From NCBI RefSeq assembly GCF_964355755.1, contig NC_092675.1:10989312-11053311 (forward strand): DNA of 64,000 nucleotides, written 5' to 3'. This DNA is from Antedon mediterranea (lineage: Eukaryota > Echinodermata > Crinoidea > Comatulida > Antedonidae). Numbering within the stretch: position 1 is the first letter of the stretch; the number at the start of each line of letters is the position of its first letter. Under the pieces are notes generated by a model. The model was not told the origin of the DNA, ran no database searches, and saw nothing but the letters and a program-made list of their open reading frames with translations. This document shows positions 34,345 to 46,301 of the stretch, piece by piece. Made by a program: the position numbers and the translations under genes.

Positions 34345-35531
34345 TAATAATATTACATAGCCTATGTAAATACATGAACGTGATTGGTCGAATCTGCATC
34401 ACATGACTACTGCTGCAAGGTTCGTAAATCGTATACGACCTCCCTGTCATTAAACATATAAAATCCAGTGAATTGACTGTAATTTGTGTGTGGCAATAAA
34501 TAAATAAAAGTGGGGACTCGAAGATTAGTCCACATCATCACGAAACTACGTTTTACACGCCGTGCCAGATAACTTGCTGGAAAAAAATTCAATCAAACTA
34601 TTTAAAATATGCATACATAGCAGCCTCATTTTGTTATTCTCCCTCTATATATGCGACAAAAGACTGTTTGTGATTGGTCGATACTCACGGTTGTAACCTG
34701 GTACGCATGGCGCGCTGATCATCCGGTAATTCGGCTTGAAGAAGATGAATTATTATTTATTCGGCCTACCTGATAATATTATTATTAAATATTAATTTTC
34801 ATTTATCATTTATCTTTTTATTTCGGAATATCATGGTGACATAATATTATATCCATAGCAAAAGAGAGAAAAAAAAATCTTAATCTAACAGATCATAGAA
34901 CAAAAACAAAGATATGTAAATATATAAAGTCAATGCAACAAAGCATTCCATTGTATGTGCATTCTTGACACATTAAGAACGTGGCGATTAATGGCCATGA
35001 TTAAGGAATTACTACTTGCGTTCACACGATTTTTTAAACTAAAAACAGGTTTTTTTAATGAACTCATCAATTAATGTAGGCTTATTGATGGAAATTCTTC
35101 TGTTAATTTAAAAGACCTAGGCCTAAGTGAATATTTTATTATACAATGGAATCATTAATTAGTAATTATTTGTATATTATTCTTTGCAAGGTAAGGTGAA
35201 TTATTATTACATAAATACTAGCTACCTGACCCATGGATATTCTACTTGTTTTTGGCTATGTAATATAACAGATATTTATTTATTTATTATTTATTTATTT
35301 ATTACGGTATATAAAAAGTACAAAAGCAATAGCACATAGCTAATAATGTTTGTATTACGATAAAAAATATTGAAACGAAATCTATAAAAATACAACAATA
35401 AATTCGGGAAATACAATTACAAAATTTCACAATTATTCACTGTAATTTACAATATTATCAATCTTAAAATATATACACAATACAATACAATTGCACTTTA
35501 ATTTAAAAAAATAAAAATTTTGCATTATATA

Positions 35532-36960
35532 CTAAAACCTATCTGCACTGTTCTTTATTTGATTATCATTATTATTATTAATTGATGCGGTCTTCCACAC
35601 AGTTGGAAACACCCCTTCGTTTAGACAGGTATTAAAGATTAAATATAGGTGTTGTGCTATTTCAAAAGAAAACACCTTAATGAGTTTCACTGGAATATCA
35701 TCTGGGTGGCCAGATTTATTTGAGTTTAATTTGTTTAAACTCTTCCAAATTTCTCCATGGTATATTTTGGGGGGTGGTTTTGTAGGCAACTACGAGGGAA
35801 GTGTTTCCAATCTGAGTAGTGGAAGTTGTCAACATACTCTTGATAAATGCTCATTAATTTGTTCAGCCTGTTCTTCAACAGATTCACCATAATTATATAA
35901 TTTAACATTGTCTGACTTATTGTTATATCCTGTAATGTTTTTAATTTGTTTATTCCATTTACCGGGTTGTGCATTTTTTAGTCCTCTTATCCTTATAATG
36001 TTTCTCTTTAGCTTTGTTAATTTCATATTGTACTTTGTTTCTTAGGCTTCGCCATAAAATTATATTATTAGATCTATATGCCTTTTGTCGATTTCAATCC
36101 AAGTCGGCCCTAAACCGTCTCGGCCCCAAGTCAAGTCGGCCCGAAGTCAACTCGGCCTCAAGTCAACTCGGCCTCACGTCAACTCGGCCAAAAAATAATC
36201 GGTCAACTCGGCCCCGTTAAAGTATGGAACGCAAAAAGTGCAAATGAAGGGATTGATAAAATAATATTTCTTCACAATTTTTTATCTATGAATAATTCTG
36301 ACTTTTAATGAATATTATTATTTAGACAATAATATATTTAGCCAAAAAAATAGGAATGATTTCACCAACTTTCCTTTATTTACGTTTAATAAAATTTCGT
36401 AGCTGAGCCTCCCTGCACGTTTGGCAGCTTTTTCGATATCAACAACTGCTACGTGTTTTCGCTGACCCTTTTTTAAAAACGCAAATCATGGACAAAAACG
36501 ATGTACGATCATTTTTTCTATGGCCAAATGGTGGAACGTAGGCCTCCGTCTTCGATTTACTAAATGCGGTACCTGCACGTGTTTTTGTAACACGCGGGTA
36601 CTTCTATTCATATCGGCAATGAGTTCATTTTTTTATGATATTATTTAATTATATTAAATTTTTTATTCATTTTTTTTAAAGCGTGGATAGTAAGAATCAT
36701 AATAATATTAAGCACTTTTTGCGTTCCATACTTTATTGTGGCCGAGTTGACGTGAGGCCGAGTTGACTTGAGGCCGAGTTGACTTGAGGCCAAGTTGACT
36801 TGGGGCCGACTTGACGTGGGGCCGACTTGACTTTGGCCGAGACGGTTTGGGGCCGACTTGACCTGCACCCCTTTTGTCGCTCATTGTCATGAACTCCCTT
36901 TACGTATGTTTCCGAGCGGTTGAAAATACTTTAGGAACTCCCTTGTGACATAAAAGTATA
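35532..36960 (-). mobile_element. CR1/L2-like LINE fragment interrupted by an array element
   Basis: The minus strand encodes, from about 36960 to 35590, the linker between endonuclease and reverse transcriptase (RQKAYRS, then SLRNKV, then INKAKRN), followed by the first RT motifs (LNSNKSGHPDDIP, FNTCLNEGVFP and VWKTA). It is interrupted at codon level by the 781-bp element 36090-36870: the reading frame leaves at GACAAAAG on one side and resumes at the duplicated copy on the other. The 3-prime part of RT is absent and a frameshift separates 35735-36026 from 35532-35789. It is a dead LINE piece. The clade (CR1, L2 or Jockey) cannot be settled by eye. Confidence 0.8.
36090..36870. mobile_element. 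AAGTCGGCC-array element, short copy
   Basis: A 781-bp non-autonomous element flanked by the 8-bp duplication CTTTTGTC (36082-36089 and 36871-36878). The left end is GATTTCAATCCAAGTCGG; the right end, read inward, is GGGTGCAGGTCAAGTCGG. The left array (36101-36215) and right array (about 36738-36868) carry AAGTCGGCC / AACTCGGCC units in opposite orientation and share CCNAAACCGTCTCGGCC near each terminus. The copy is inverted relative to 7308-13577. Interior pieces match that copy, including the uninterrupted site of the right Helentron-like element near 36480-36510. An 8-bp duplication is typical of hAT, P or Merlin elements, but the termini do not tell me which. Confidence 0.92.
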
Positions 36961-37379
36961 CACACAAAATCCACAAAGTTGTAAAATAACTTAAAATGGA
37001 TATGAAAGGGTTCCTAGCAATATCATTTTATTGGCTCAACGTGTAGATCAATCAGTTTTAAGCTTGCCATAGTCATACTTAATGTTTTGGAGGACGACAA
37101 CGCCCTCAAAACGCCCCTGAGAAACCTGTGAAAAACTTTTTGTGACGTCACTAAAAGTTATTTTTGTATTACAGAGATAGGAATTTAGCAGTAAATCATT
37201 GATTGATGCAAAAGCATGGTAGTAATTACTTATTGCTTTGATATTTTTATTCTTGGATAAGTATGTTAGCCTAATCGAATAAAATTAATTCATATTATCA
37301 ACCATGTTTTTTTTTAAACGGATTTTAATTTCGTTTTTCAAGGCCATCTTTTACGAAATTCATAGCCAAATGCCTATCT

Positions 37380-37720
37380 TGCTGGGTACACGGAGTTATT
37401 TTGCGCATGCGTGAGAATCACAGAGTCGACCACCTTGGCCTCTCTCTCGACCCTCCTCGCGAGCGATGTTTATTTCGCTATTTATTATACACGTATTATT
37501 GAAACATTCATTTTATTATTATTTCGTTGTAATTAACTGAAATTGATGGAAATTCGTCCACATCGTCTTGTTAACACGGGTGTTAACATCGTTTTGAAGA
37601 AACGGTTGGACGAGTAAATGGTGTTTGAAAATGCCATGGCCTGGAGCTAGCTAGGCCTAGGCCTTTTTAGTAGTGATGACTGCTGGATACGGTGTTTAGT
37701 CGCCCGGCCAGAGGTGAGCT
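37380..37720. promoter_or_regulatory. Possible promoter island with NRF1-type palindrome
   Basis: The palindrome-containing TGCGCATGCG (37402-37411) matches the NRF1 consensus, a core-promoter motif in animals. It sits in a locally GC-richer patch that includes CTCCTCGCGAGCG and GTCGCCCGGCCAGAGGTGAG. It lies about 4.8 kb upstream of the first recognised basonuclin exon. No transcript evidence is available, and a transposon origin is not excluded. Confidence 0.25.
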
Positions 37721-39704
37721 GAGAGCGTATGCTCCTTGATGTATCGTTGAGGGTGTTAATGGTAGGCACAATTGTGTTACTGTATTATGTATATACACAT
37801 TATTTATAAGTACGTTTATTAATATTGTTGTGTGCTGTAGTGTCCTGACTAACGCATTATTAAAATATTTTTTTGTTATTACATGCCACCCTACTAGCTA
37901 GTAGGCTAGGCAACACTGAATACTAAATATTATGATTCCCAATAAAATGAATAGAGTTGGATTTTTTCTAATGTAGTAATAAAGGTTATAACAGGCCAGG
38001 CCTAGTTAGGGGTATTTCAGCTTGTATCATATACAGTACAGTGTATACAGTAAATAAACAATTCATTTGTATTTTTACCTACCTACAGGTCTATAATTGG
38101 AGTGCAACTATGATAATTGATGGACGGGATAAGCAAATGTATTTATTGATTGGAATGGAAGCGCAAAGTTAGAGTCAAATTATAATATTAAGGTAACAGA
38201 TACTGAGCATTGCTATTTTAAACTGTTGATCAAACCTACATAATACATTATACTAAATTATTATTTTGTTTTGAGGGCAGATAAACATGTGCTTATTCAT
38301 TTTCCTTTTTCAGGTGAATAGAAAGATACCCAGCGTACTTTATAATAGATGCTACTTGGATCATGCTTGCACGATACATTTATGCAGTATACTAAGACAC
38401 CAAGTATAGAATGAGCGCAGACAATTAAAATTACAGAACTAAATATTTATGAAGAATAGTAAAATATGCATAATAGAATTCTTTAGACGCGAGTGCTAGG
38501 GTTACAGTCATACTGTAACTATGGTAATGTACTACCAGACAGTACACTAGTAGCAGTGCATCATATAGTGTTTGTTTTTAACCATCTAAATGGGTCTGGG
38601 TATATAAACAAATAAACCACTACTGTACTTCTTTTTTTATTTATTTAGCCAAATACTATGTACAATGGACATTTATGAAAGAATCCATCTCTTGAATATG
38701 ATGGAGCTGGCTGGTGTTGATAGAATTAAAATGTATCACTCAGGTCTCAAAAGTAATTTATGTCCCGTTTGAAAAATCCTGCTTGTTCCAAACTCATTAT
38801 GATACATTTGTTCAATAAAATTCATTCCACACACTATTTCTGCCATATAATTTGATGTTTACAATTGTATTACTAGTACTATTATTACAGTTCTTCAAAG
38901 CCATCTCATGTACTGTTGATTCCATAAATCTGCAAAGATAAGACCAATAAATGGATGGAAATGTACTATTATTTTTATTCAATCCTACCTCTAGGCCCCA
39001 TAGTATTATATTTTATGACTTGGTAACAAACAGAAAGAGGTTATTATTTAATTACACTACAGTTACTAACTAAACTATAATAATCCTCTCGGCCTCACCT
39101 CCTCTGCTCTACTTTAATTATTAGTATTATTATATTACTATATTAGTCAATAACAAAAGTCAGAGCCAAAAACAAGTTCAACACAAGCTTACCTTTTTTA
39201 TTTACGTCGCCTTTTACATACGTCTACGCCCGCGCCTTGTCCACTTCCTGGAGGTTCGTCGGTGGACCGGCGACTGCTACTCTCTTGTACTGTAGGCCAT
39301 GGAGTAACTCCATGTGTAGGCCTAGCCTACTACTACTAGCGAATTTAGAAGAAACTATAGTCTACTAGACCTAGCCTAATTTGTAGTCTGCGTGAGTGGT
39401 TTAGTGTGAGAAGTACAAATACACACTTTCTTCTTTTCACGTACAATCTTTGCAGACATAACTTTTTATTGATTTGTGAAATATCGATATTTTCTACGAC
39501 TGCAGCAACAGGGAGCTTGCAACACGCGAGTCTCGTGAAGGATGGGTTTGTTTATTTTGTTTACACCACACAGTCCGCGAACGAGACAAGGCGGTGATTG
39601 GACTGTATTAAAATTCATTAACCAATCACAAAACGACTGCTGCCGTGGCTACAACCCCGGGTGTTTCAAACTCTAAATTTGACGATCTCGTACGTGCGTA
39701 TAGA

Positions 39705-39770
39705 ACGTTCATAAAAATTAAGATGGCGTGCCAGTTGGTCGGCCATTTTGCGGACGTTTTATACCAAAAT
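39705..39770. promoter_or_regulatory. Possible promoter with YY1-like motifs
   Basis: AAGATGGCG on the plus strand (39720-39728) and GGCCATTTTG (39741-39750), close to the inverted YY1 consensus, lie within a CpG-containing patch about 2.4 kb upstream of basonuclin exon 42179-42281. This is motif evidence only. Confidence 0.22.
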
Positions 39771-40146
39771 TTAATTTGTTTATTTCTCAATTTCTACTAG
39801 GTATTTGAATCTAATTTTTTGTGTGCTGTTTATTAACATTAAAAGGATTCATACAAAGTCCTTTTTGTGAAATTTTAAAATCCTTTCATATCCATTTTAA
39901 AAACAAAGCTTTAATTTCAATCAACTTTAACTTTCAACAATCCAGTAAACAACAGCTTCACAATAAACATTTACAATCAAATATCCAACAACCTTATACA
40001 TCCCTTGTATATACAAGATGTTCCTATCCTTCTAGATCGTTTTTTATACTTCTTATTCTATTGGATTACACTTTCTATTAATATCATATCTGGAATGTTC
40101 CTGATTGTTCTTATTATTTATACATGGTTTCTTAAATCAAAACATC

Positions 40147-40930
40147 TTATTCTAGAATGTTCATATTAAGGAATGGTAATTTATTACACTCATCAATCAA
40201 TATATGTATGCGATAGTTCATCCTCGGCTTTTCATTATTTCGTCGTCGAATTACTTTTTGCGTAAAATGTTCTTCGTATTTTTGTTTTAGTATATTTTCA
40301 AGAATTTCTGCCATTTTCTCTCCTGATTCTGCCAAATACACCTTCTCCCATGATTCGCGAGTTATCCATTGGCCCATCGATCGAATACAAGATTCTCTGA
40401 ATGGCCTTGAGATCACGGCTTTTGAGGCAGGCTTGCGAATTTGATTTAAAGGCTTACAGATGATAACACAGTTGTCACTCTTGCCCATAATGTGTTTATG
40501 GGTGTTTCGTAGACATTATCAACATCAGTAACAATTTTGTCCAGGCAATTTTGTTTGCGAGTTGGGAAAAGAACAACTTGTTTAAGTAAGAGATGGTTTT
40601 CTAACTCATCAGTATCAAATTCATTGAAGTCGCCTAATATAGTAAATGCTGCTTTATTATGTATTCCTCGAATCTTATCCAATGTGGTCAGAAAGCAGCA
40701 TTGCATGGTTACACCTCGGAGGGTAATACACAGCGCATATACATAGTATTGATTCAATAGAAGATGGTACTTTAACCTGGATCCACACCACCTCAAGATC
40801 TTCGGGTATCACAGCTTCAGTGATGCTTGCAGATTCTATATGATTACAAATGTATACACCCCACCTCCTTTTTTTGGCCCGATCTTTACGATATACTTCA
40901 TATTTACATAATTTAAATTTTCCGGAATCA
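40147..40930 (-). mobile_element. LINE endonuclease-domain fragment, frameshifted
   Basis: On the minus strand, starting near 40920: YRKDRAKKR with a following G, VYICN, then AVYYPP at about 40740. Next come FTILGDFNEFDTDEL (about 40645-40600), FPTRKQNCLDKI and, in a second frame, GKSDNCVIIC (about 40485-40455), followed by the linker to RT with WEKVY. GDFN and the SD(H) box are catalytic motifs of the exonuclease-endonuclease-phosphatase domain of LINEs; the His after SD is replaced by Asn. At least two frame changes are present and the RT is missing, so it is a relic. Confidence 0.8.
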
Positions 40931-40962
40931 TTGGGTAGATCGTTAGTAAACCCTTTATATCA

Positions 40963-41104
40963 GTAAAATATAAGATTTGACATCCCCTCGGGTAATTATA
41001 TTTTGCTTTCGAGAATAATATTTCCCTCAGCTGGTGCTTCGGGAAATATATATTCTCTCGAGCAAAATATCATTCCCTCAGGGATGTCAAATCTTATATT
41101 TTAC
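40963..41104. mobile_element. Near-perfect palindromic MITE, 142 bp
   Basis: The left arm begins GTAAAATATAAGATTTGACA with TCCC; the right arm is its reverse complement with identical first 24 bp and a few mismatches further in (TTTGCT(C/T), GAGAATA). Almost the whole element folds back on itself around a GCTGGTGCTTC centre. I saw no clear target duplication. It would also form a strong hairpin RNA if transcribed. Confidence 0.85.
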
Positions 41105-42178
41105 CTCTAAGCAGGTAATATCTGTATAATATTGCATGGATCAACAGAATTTACTGCAAGTTACCATAATTATTTTTCATTGTTTTGTACACTTATTAAC
41201 CAATTTTCATATTATATATTGTTTTGGTCTGAAATAACTTAGATTTTAACATTATGCATTATAAAAAATATAATTCATGAAATTATTTAAAAGCAATCAA
41301 TCAATGGATATTTAATTATAAAGTAAGAAATGTTAATAAAGAATGCATATATTTATGGTCTAAATACTATGGTCACAATTAATTTAGAAAACACACGTAG
41401 TCCAACAATGATAATGATAAAGTAGTTGATTATACTCTTAACGGAACCTTTTGTTCAGGATATCCTTCCCACACCTTAAACAGTACTCAGGAAATAGTTA
41501 TAGTGCCTGAATGTATTGCCTTGAAACATGTGCTAAAATATCAACACACAACCACGACACCTCATTGTGTGCACTTGTACCACACCAGACACACTCTCCA
41601 GGATCACATATGTAATCAACACACTTGCCAATACTGGCTGGGATTTGTTACTGGACATTTTTTTCACATGAACTTCATTCATCATGAAGGTTGTGATAGT
41701 TTTTATTTTTAAATATAATTTTTATTCTTGTATTACATTTACAGTAGCCTGTTATGTTTGGTTTCATGTTTTGTAATTCTATTTGGTTTGCTCACTGTAT
41801 TATACTTTTTTAATTTTGTTTTGGTCCTGAAGAAAAAATAGTACTATTTTATTTCCTTTTCTATATATTTTTATTTTTACATTATTATGTTATAATAATG
41901 CTCTTTTAAAGCATTTTTCATGAGTTCTAAAACTGTAAGACTTTCTTTCCCTACCTTACATTAACCAATGTTTATTTTCTTTGTTTATATAGTAATATGG
42001 ATTTGTTTGGTTTAGTTATATTTTATATTACTGGTACAGTTCTGTAATATAAAACTCAAATAATGAAATTGAGCATGATTGATGACTCAAGGTTTTTATT
42101 GGAGTCATGAGTAACTTAAATACTTCTTTTAAATATAATCAGTACATATTTCCACTTAAATTTATTTTTTAATTTCAG
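41105..42178. other. Intron or upstream region of basonuclin
   Basis: AT-rich, without repeats I recognise. It ends in a polypyrimidine-like tract and AATTTCAG, the acceptor of the first recognised basonuclin exon. The 69-codon ORF at 41503-41712 is His/Cys/Thr-rich but has no familiar finger spacing. Confidence 0.4.
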
Positions 42179-42281
42179 AGCCTTCGATGTACACTGCCAG
42201 GGTGTAGTTGCGAATGTTTCAACCCCTGTAAAACGCAGCTAAGATCTTGCCAGTCTTGCCAACATGGCTGGGTTGCTCACG
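42179..42281 (+). CDS. BNC: Basonuclin, N-terminal Cys-rich exon
   Basis: Encodes [16 protein letters not shown] followed by C-x6-C-x2-C spacing and HGWVAH, the conserved N-terminal module of basonuclin zinc-finger proteins, which act in the nucleus as DNA-binding regulators. The exon is bounded by TTTCAG (acceptor, 42173-42178) and GTGAGT (donor, 42282-42287). It has 103 nt and starts in phase 0; its final G joins CT of the next exon to make the Ala of VAHALDKL, an arrangement conserved in vertebrate basonuclins as I know them. The exon(s) with the start codon lie upstream and were not found. Confidence 0.93.
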
Positions 42282-43680
42282 GTGAGTTTAACAGTTAATA
42301 TGTAATGACTCATGGATTATATAACATTTCAAATGCTACAGCAAATTTACCCTCCTGTATACATATAAAAAATAAAAACCAGGATGTTCACAACATCTTT
42401 ACTAATTGCTATTTTTGATAAATGATATTTGTAAATAAAGACGTGCGTTAAAACATGGAGTAATAATAGAACGAGTAATACAAAGAATGATTAAACCTCA
42501 CTGCCAAAATCATGTAATAAAAAAGTTATATCATTATTACATTATATTCATATCCAGTTCAGTACCACACTGCAATTTATGACTCAATGTTTACAACAAA
42601 TTGTTGCTAAAAAACACAAAAATCAATGGTCCTCTAGTCATTCATTTAAAATGTTATTATCAACTGTACAATACATAAGATAATAAAGAAATATACAATT
42701 TATGGAATGCTATAAATACAATACATTATCTATATAAAACAAATTACTGCTATATAATTCAAATTTCCAATTAATAATAATAAAAAAAAATTATATAAAA
42801 TTTTAAATTCAAGTGAAAGGGGCAGAGACAAATAAACTACCATATCTTCCTTCTTCTTCCACTGCCATAGTTTTGATTTTCTATTGTAGAATGGGGCCGT
42901 TTGATTATTACTCCATGGTTAAAACAAACAAACCTGTATGAATTGTTGTTAAACATGAGGATAATTAACATGTAGTCTTTGATTGATAATATTATTGGTT
43001 TTTTTTTATGTCTATTTGCTAAAGACCTTAATTGCTAAACACTTTTTCAGAAGCTTCTTTCAGGCAAATTTTCTTTGTATACATTTGCTTCAATGTTAGG
43101 TTCCCTAATTTTTTTTTGTATGTTTTTTTTACTAATTAAAATATTAATTTGTTCACACACATTTTGGATAATTATACACCTTTTGTCAAAAGTCTTGTTC
43201 ATATGTGTTGTCGGTCATAAGCAGTTTACAGATCTTGATGGTCATAAGTGAAATATTGTTACAATAAAACAATTGGTTAAACTATGTTTACTACCTCTCT
43301 TGATGTGACCAGCATTTAATATATTGAAGGCGCGATCATTTTTAGTAGAACTTGCTCCATTGAGAGTAGTTCATATAGACATGATCACTGTTAAACTGAG
43401 CCAATTTTATTTCTTTTAGTGTATAAATAATGCATGTTTTATTACTAATTTAGGGGAAAAAGTGGTTTATATCTCATTATTCGCATAGTAAATATAATTT
43501 TTGAAATGTTTATCCAGACAAACTTTAATATCAAATTTAAATTAATATACATTTTAAAAATGTTAATAAATTAAAGCTGAGATTAAGCACTTTCAATGTG
43601 GCACTGTCAACCAAAAAGATGGCATCATAGGTAGCAAATATACAGAGCAAACTTTCTTCATGTTTTATTACAGTTTATAG

Positions 43681-43745
43681 GTGGCACGTTGTGCAGTGAT
43701 ACCGGCTATAGTATTTGCGGTGCCAAGATCGATTCCCATCGGGGA
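43681..43745 (+). mobile_element. Possible tRNA-derived SINE relic
   Basis: GTGGCACGTTGTGCAGTGAT resembles a degenerate A-box region, and GATCGATTCCCATC, 38-51 nt downstream, resembles a B box. The spacing fits a polymerase III promoter, but both boxes deviate from consensus and no tail or flanking duplication is clear. Confidence 0.3.
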
Positions 43746-44889
43746 AAATGTAGACAGATTATCTTTTATATATTATAAACTGACAAAAATCAATGCATAT
43801 AACCTATACAGTAAATTGTCATAGTGACGAATTAAATCTAGTTTTTATAAATGATTTTTTCATGATGCCATGAAATACTACGTGTAGCAACAATACTTTC
43901 TTTGTACTCCATTATTTTGAAGGTACGCACATCTAGAATTAAAGAAATTGCCAAAATGATGTTGTTGATAAACAATTCAAGTATTTTCATAGATATATTT
44001 CATAGATTATTTATTTATTGTGTTTTAATAAAATTACAGCAAGTAGTCATATGACTCACAAAAAAAAACACACTTAAAATTAACTATAAAAAATGCAATT
44101 TAAAAAAGATACATCAATAAAGTAAATTTATCTATATGTCTTTATAAATTAGGCATATAAACTATTGTAAGGATGGGTGATTTTTTAGTAGTTCTTCTAA
44201 CAATATTTTATCCTCTAACATACATACCCAGTGTGAAGGGAACACACATTAATTTTAAATCAATTCAAAAGATTTATAGCATCCTACAAAAAATGTGAAC
44301 TATAAAAATTAAAATGTCGTCCAAGTTTCTACACAGGCCCCATGGGACTAAAATACATGTTCATATAGGTATTTAGCAGATCTCATTCGTTATTTCTGCC
44401 AATAATGATGTATTTCTCAAGCTGTATATGTAGAAAACTATTATTACATGTACAATATCCTGTCACGATGTACTCGGTGTGTCAATCATTTCCCATACGT
44501 ATTGTTCACTATTTGATTTACAGGAGTGCCAAGGAGTGGCTGTGCTGTATTTCAAATACAGTAGTACTAAAAACATTTTTATACAATTCAATATGATTGA
44601 GAAGATGATTCGCATTCATTTAAGAAAATTTCAATTTAGTTTCTAACAATTTAACATTCAAGATTTTTATTAATACAGTAGGAAGTGAATATTGAGGAGA
44701 TTTGTCAGAAAACATGGATAGTTATTAAATAACCTCATAAAATAACCTTTACTTACATTCCCATATTATCTACTTACGTTTTATAAAAGTATAATTATGT
44801 CATCAATATTTGAATTTTTTTTAAATACATTGGTTTCTAATTGTCTATAGATTTGTATTTTGATTTTGTTTTTTATGAGTTTTTTAGAA

Positions 44890-45536
44890 TTTTCACGCTG
44901 CTGCTCTAGCCCGCTACGTCCTATTAGGACTTCTCAATCAGAAGCTAAAGCAAGCAGCAGTTATAGTTCTAAGGACGACAGTTTTGCGAAAATGGAAACT
45001 CCACTATAATTTATAGATTTCCAGCTGCTAGACTCAAAAACGTCTGGGAAAAGAGTCTATTAGGACATGTCATGCTAAAATTACAAATCCCAAAGCATTT
45101 CTGGTATTTATGAGTCCCATTTGACTGTAATACTGACTTTTGACTGTAATTCACTGTCAGATATTCATTGAATTATTATCGAAACAGTCCATTAAAGTTT
45201 TGTGTTTGTAATAGGATACTTCACACTTGAAATATCTAGGGTTATGAAGTGACCCCCAGACTTGACCTTAGCAATAAAATTAACTAAAGTGACAGAAATT
45301 GAGTATTCACTTCTGTAACAAAAAATAATATTTATTCACATATAAAAAGAGAAAAGAAACCCCAAAACCATTGTCTGACAGACAATTTAAGTATTTGTTG
45401 CTTTAAATTACATTTTTTTCAGGTAAAATAACTATAGGCCTATGTGACAATAAAATGACACATTCAAAAACATTTGAAATAAAAAATATTTTTCAATAAG
45501 CGAGCAGCGTTTTTTGTAAGAAATATTTCTTGTTTA
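44890..45536 (+). mobile_element. Helentron/HINE-like element, short copy in basonuclin intron
   Basis: A 647-bp relative of the elements at 1771-6299 and 7894-11530. The 5-prime end TTTTCACGCTGCTGCTC is followed by GCTACGTCC, CCACTATAATTTATAG and AAAACGTCTGGGA, as in the long copies. The 3-prime end has GAGCAGCG, then the palindrome AAGAAATATTTCTT (45518-45531) and GTTTA. Where the long copies pair CGCCGCG with CGCGGCG, this copy pairs CGCTGCT(C) with (G)AGCAGCG, so both arms changed together. The middle of the long form is absent. Confidence 0.85.
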
Positions 45537-46065
45537 AGTCTACTACTACCTGTAATTATCATTTAAATGAACCAAAGTAGCAATATTTAATGAATTAGGA
45601 ATGCACTGCATCGATCCGCATATTGATAAACAATACTAAAAAGTTTAAAACCGCCATCGAGTGATAATTTAACAAGAATATTGTTTGATAGTATTTTAAA
45701 AATCAATTTTATTTGTTAGGTAAAACAAGTGCAGTAATAATAGTTAACGTTGATACTTTTTACTGCTAACAATTAATTTGATTAAAACATTGCTATTGGC
45801 TATTGCAATAAAAATTGTTTTATAATCACATTTTTGTATCATTTTTCTTTGTTTGTTTTGCTTCTGCTAGTGTTTGCTTGGTTGCTTTATTTGATTGCTT
45901 TCTCCACAACTTAGAGTACTTAAAGTATACCCACAATGCATGGCTAAATCATTTTTGTGTTACAAACGCAAAACTTCTGAAAGCAAGCATTTGCACCCAG
46001 GTTTTGATAAATTTAGCAGTTTTGTCTTAATTGTGATCTGTACTGCGATATTACTTTCAATACAG

Positions 46066-46301
46066 CTTTGGATAAGCTAGCATCGAGGGCACTCTTTCCG
46101 TCATTGCATTTTACCGGTATCCAGACAAGTGATGTGTTTGATATGGCTAGTCTACTTCTCTATGGTGCTCATGCCGTGCCGATCCGCTGTAAGATTATGT
46201 TGGATCATCTTTTCCGTGCTTTGAATCCTGTAGACATTAAACAAATTCTAGAGGGCCTTGGCTGGGATGAAAAAGACTATATGACTGGTTACATGTCCCA
46301 T
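46066..46301 (+). CDS. BNC: Basonuclin, second recognised exon
   Basis: Translates in phase 1-to-0 as (A)LDKLASRALFPS, then VFDMASLLLYGAHAVPIR, LDHLFRAL, ILEGLGWDEKDYMTGYMSH. The VFDxxSLxLYGxxAVPxR and LxGLGWxxxDYxxGY patterns are hallmarks of the conserved basonuclin N-terminal domain. The acceptor is CAATACAG (ends 46065) and the donor is CAT|GTGAGT at 46302. Its 236 nt keep the frame between the flanking exons. This domain has no known enzymatic role; its function is inferred only from the family. Confidence 0.95.

Larger units (their letters stand above)
31261..35531. other. Non-coding stretch with small inverted-repeat elements
   Basis: I see no gene. The ORF at 31569-31868 (99 codons) has no domain I recognise and overlaps the inverted-repeat element that starts near 31800. 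A short palindromic element lies at 34262-34344, and an (ATTT)n-like run lies near 35270-35303. Several other ORFs are below 115 codons and AT-rich. Confidence 0.45.
36961..40146. other. Gene-poor stretch with two GC-richer islands
   Basis: I find no supported coding exon. Two less AT-rich patches (about 37380-37720 and 39190-39760) may be promoters or untranslated exons, perhaps of basonuclin, whose 5-prime exon is missing from the annotation. ORFs at 39406-39597 and 39821-40081 are short and unrecognised. Confidence 0.35.
42282..46065 (+). other. Basonuclin intron 1 (as annotated here)
   Basis: A 3.8-kb GT-AG intron (GTGAGT ... TTTCAATACAG). It contains a possible tRNA-derived SINE relic (43681-43745) and a short Helentron-like element (44890-45536). 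The ORFs at 44405-44596 and 45815-46080 are intronic noise; the latter two overlap the acceptor region. Confidence 0.85.
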
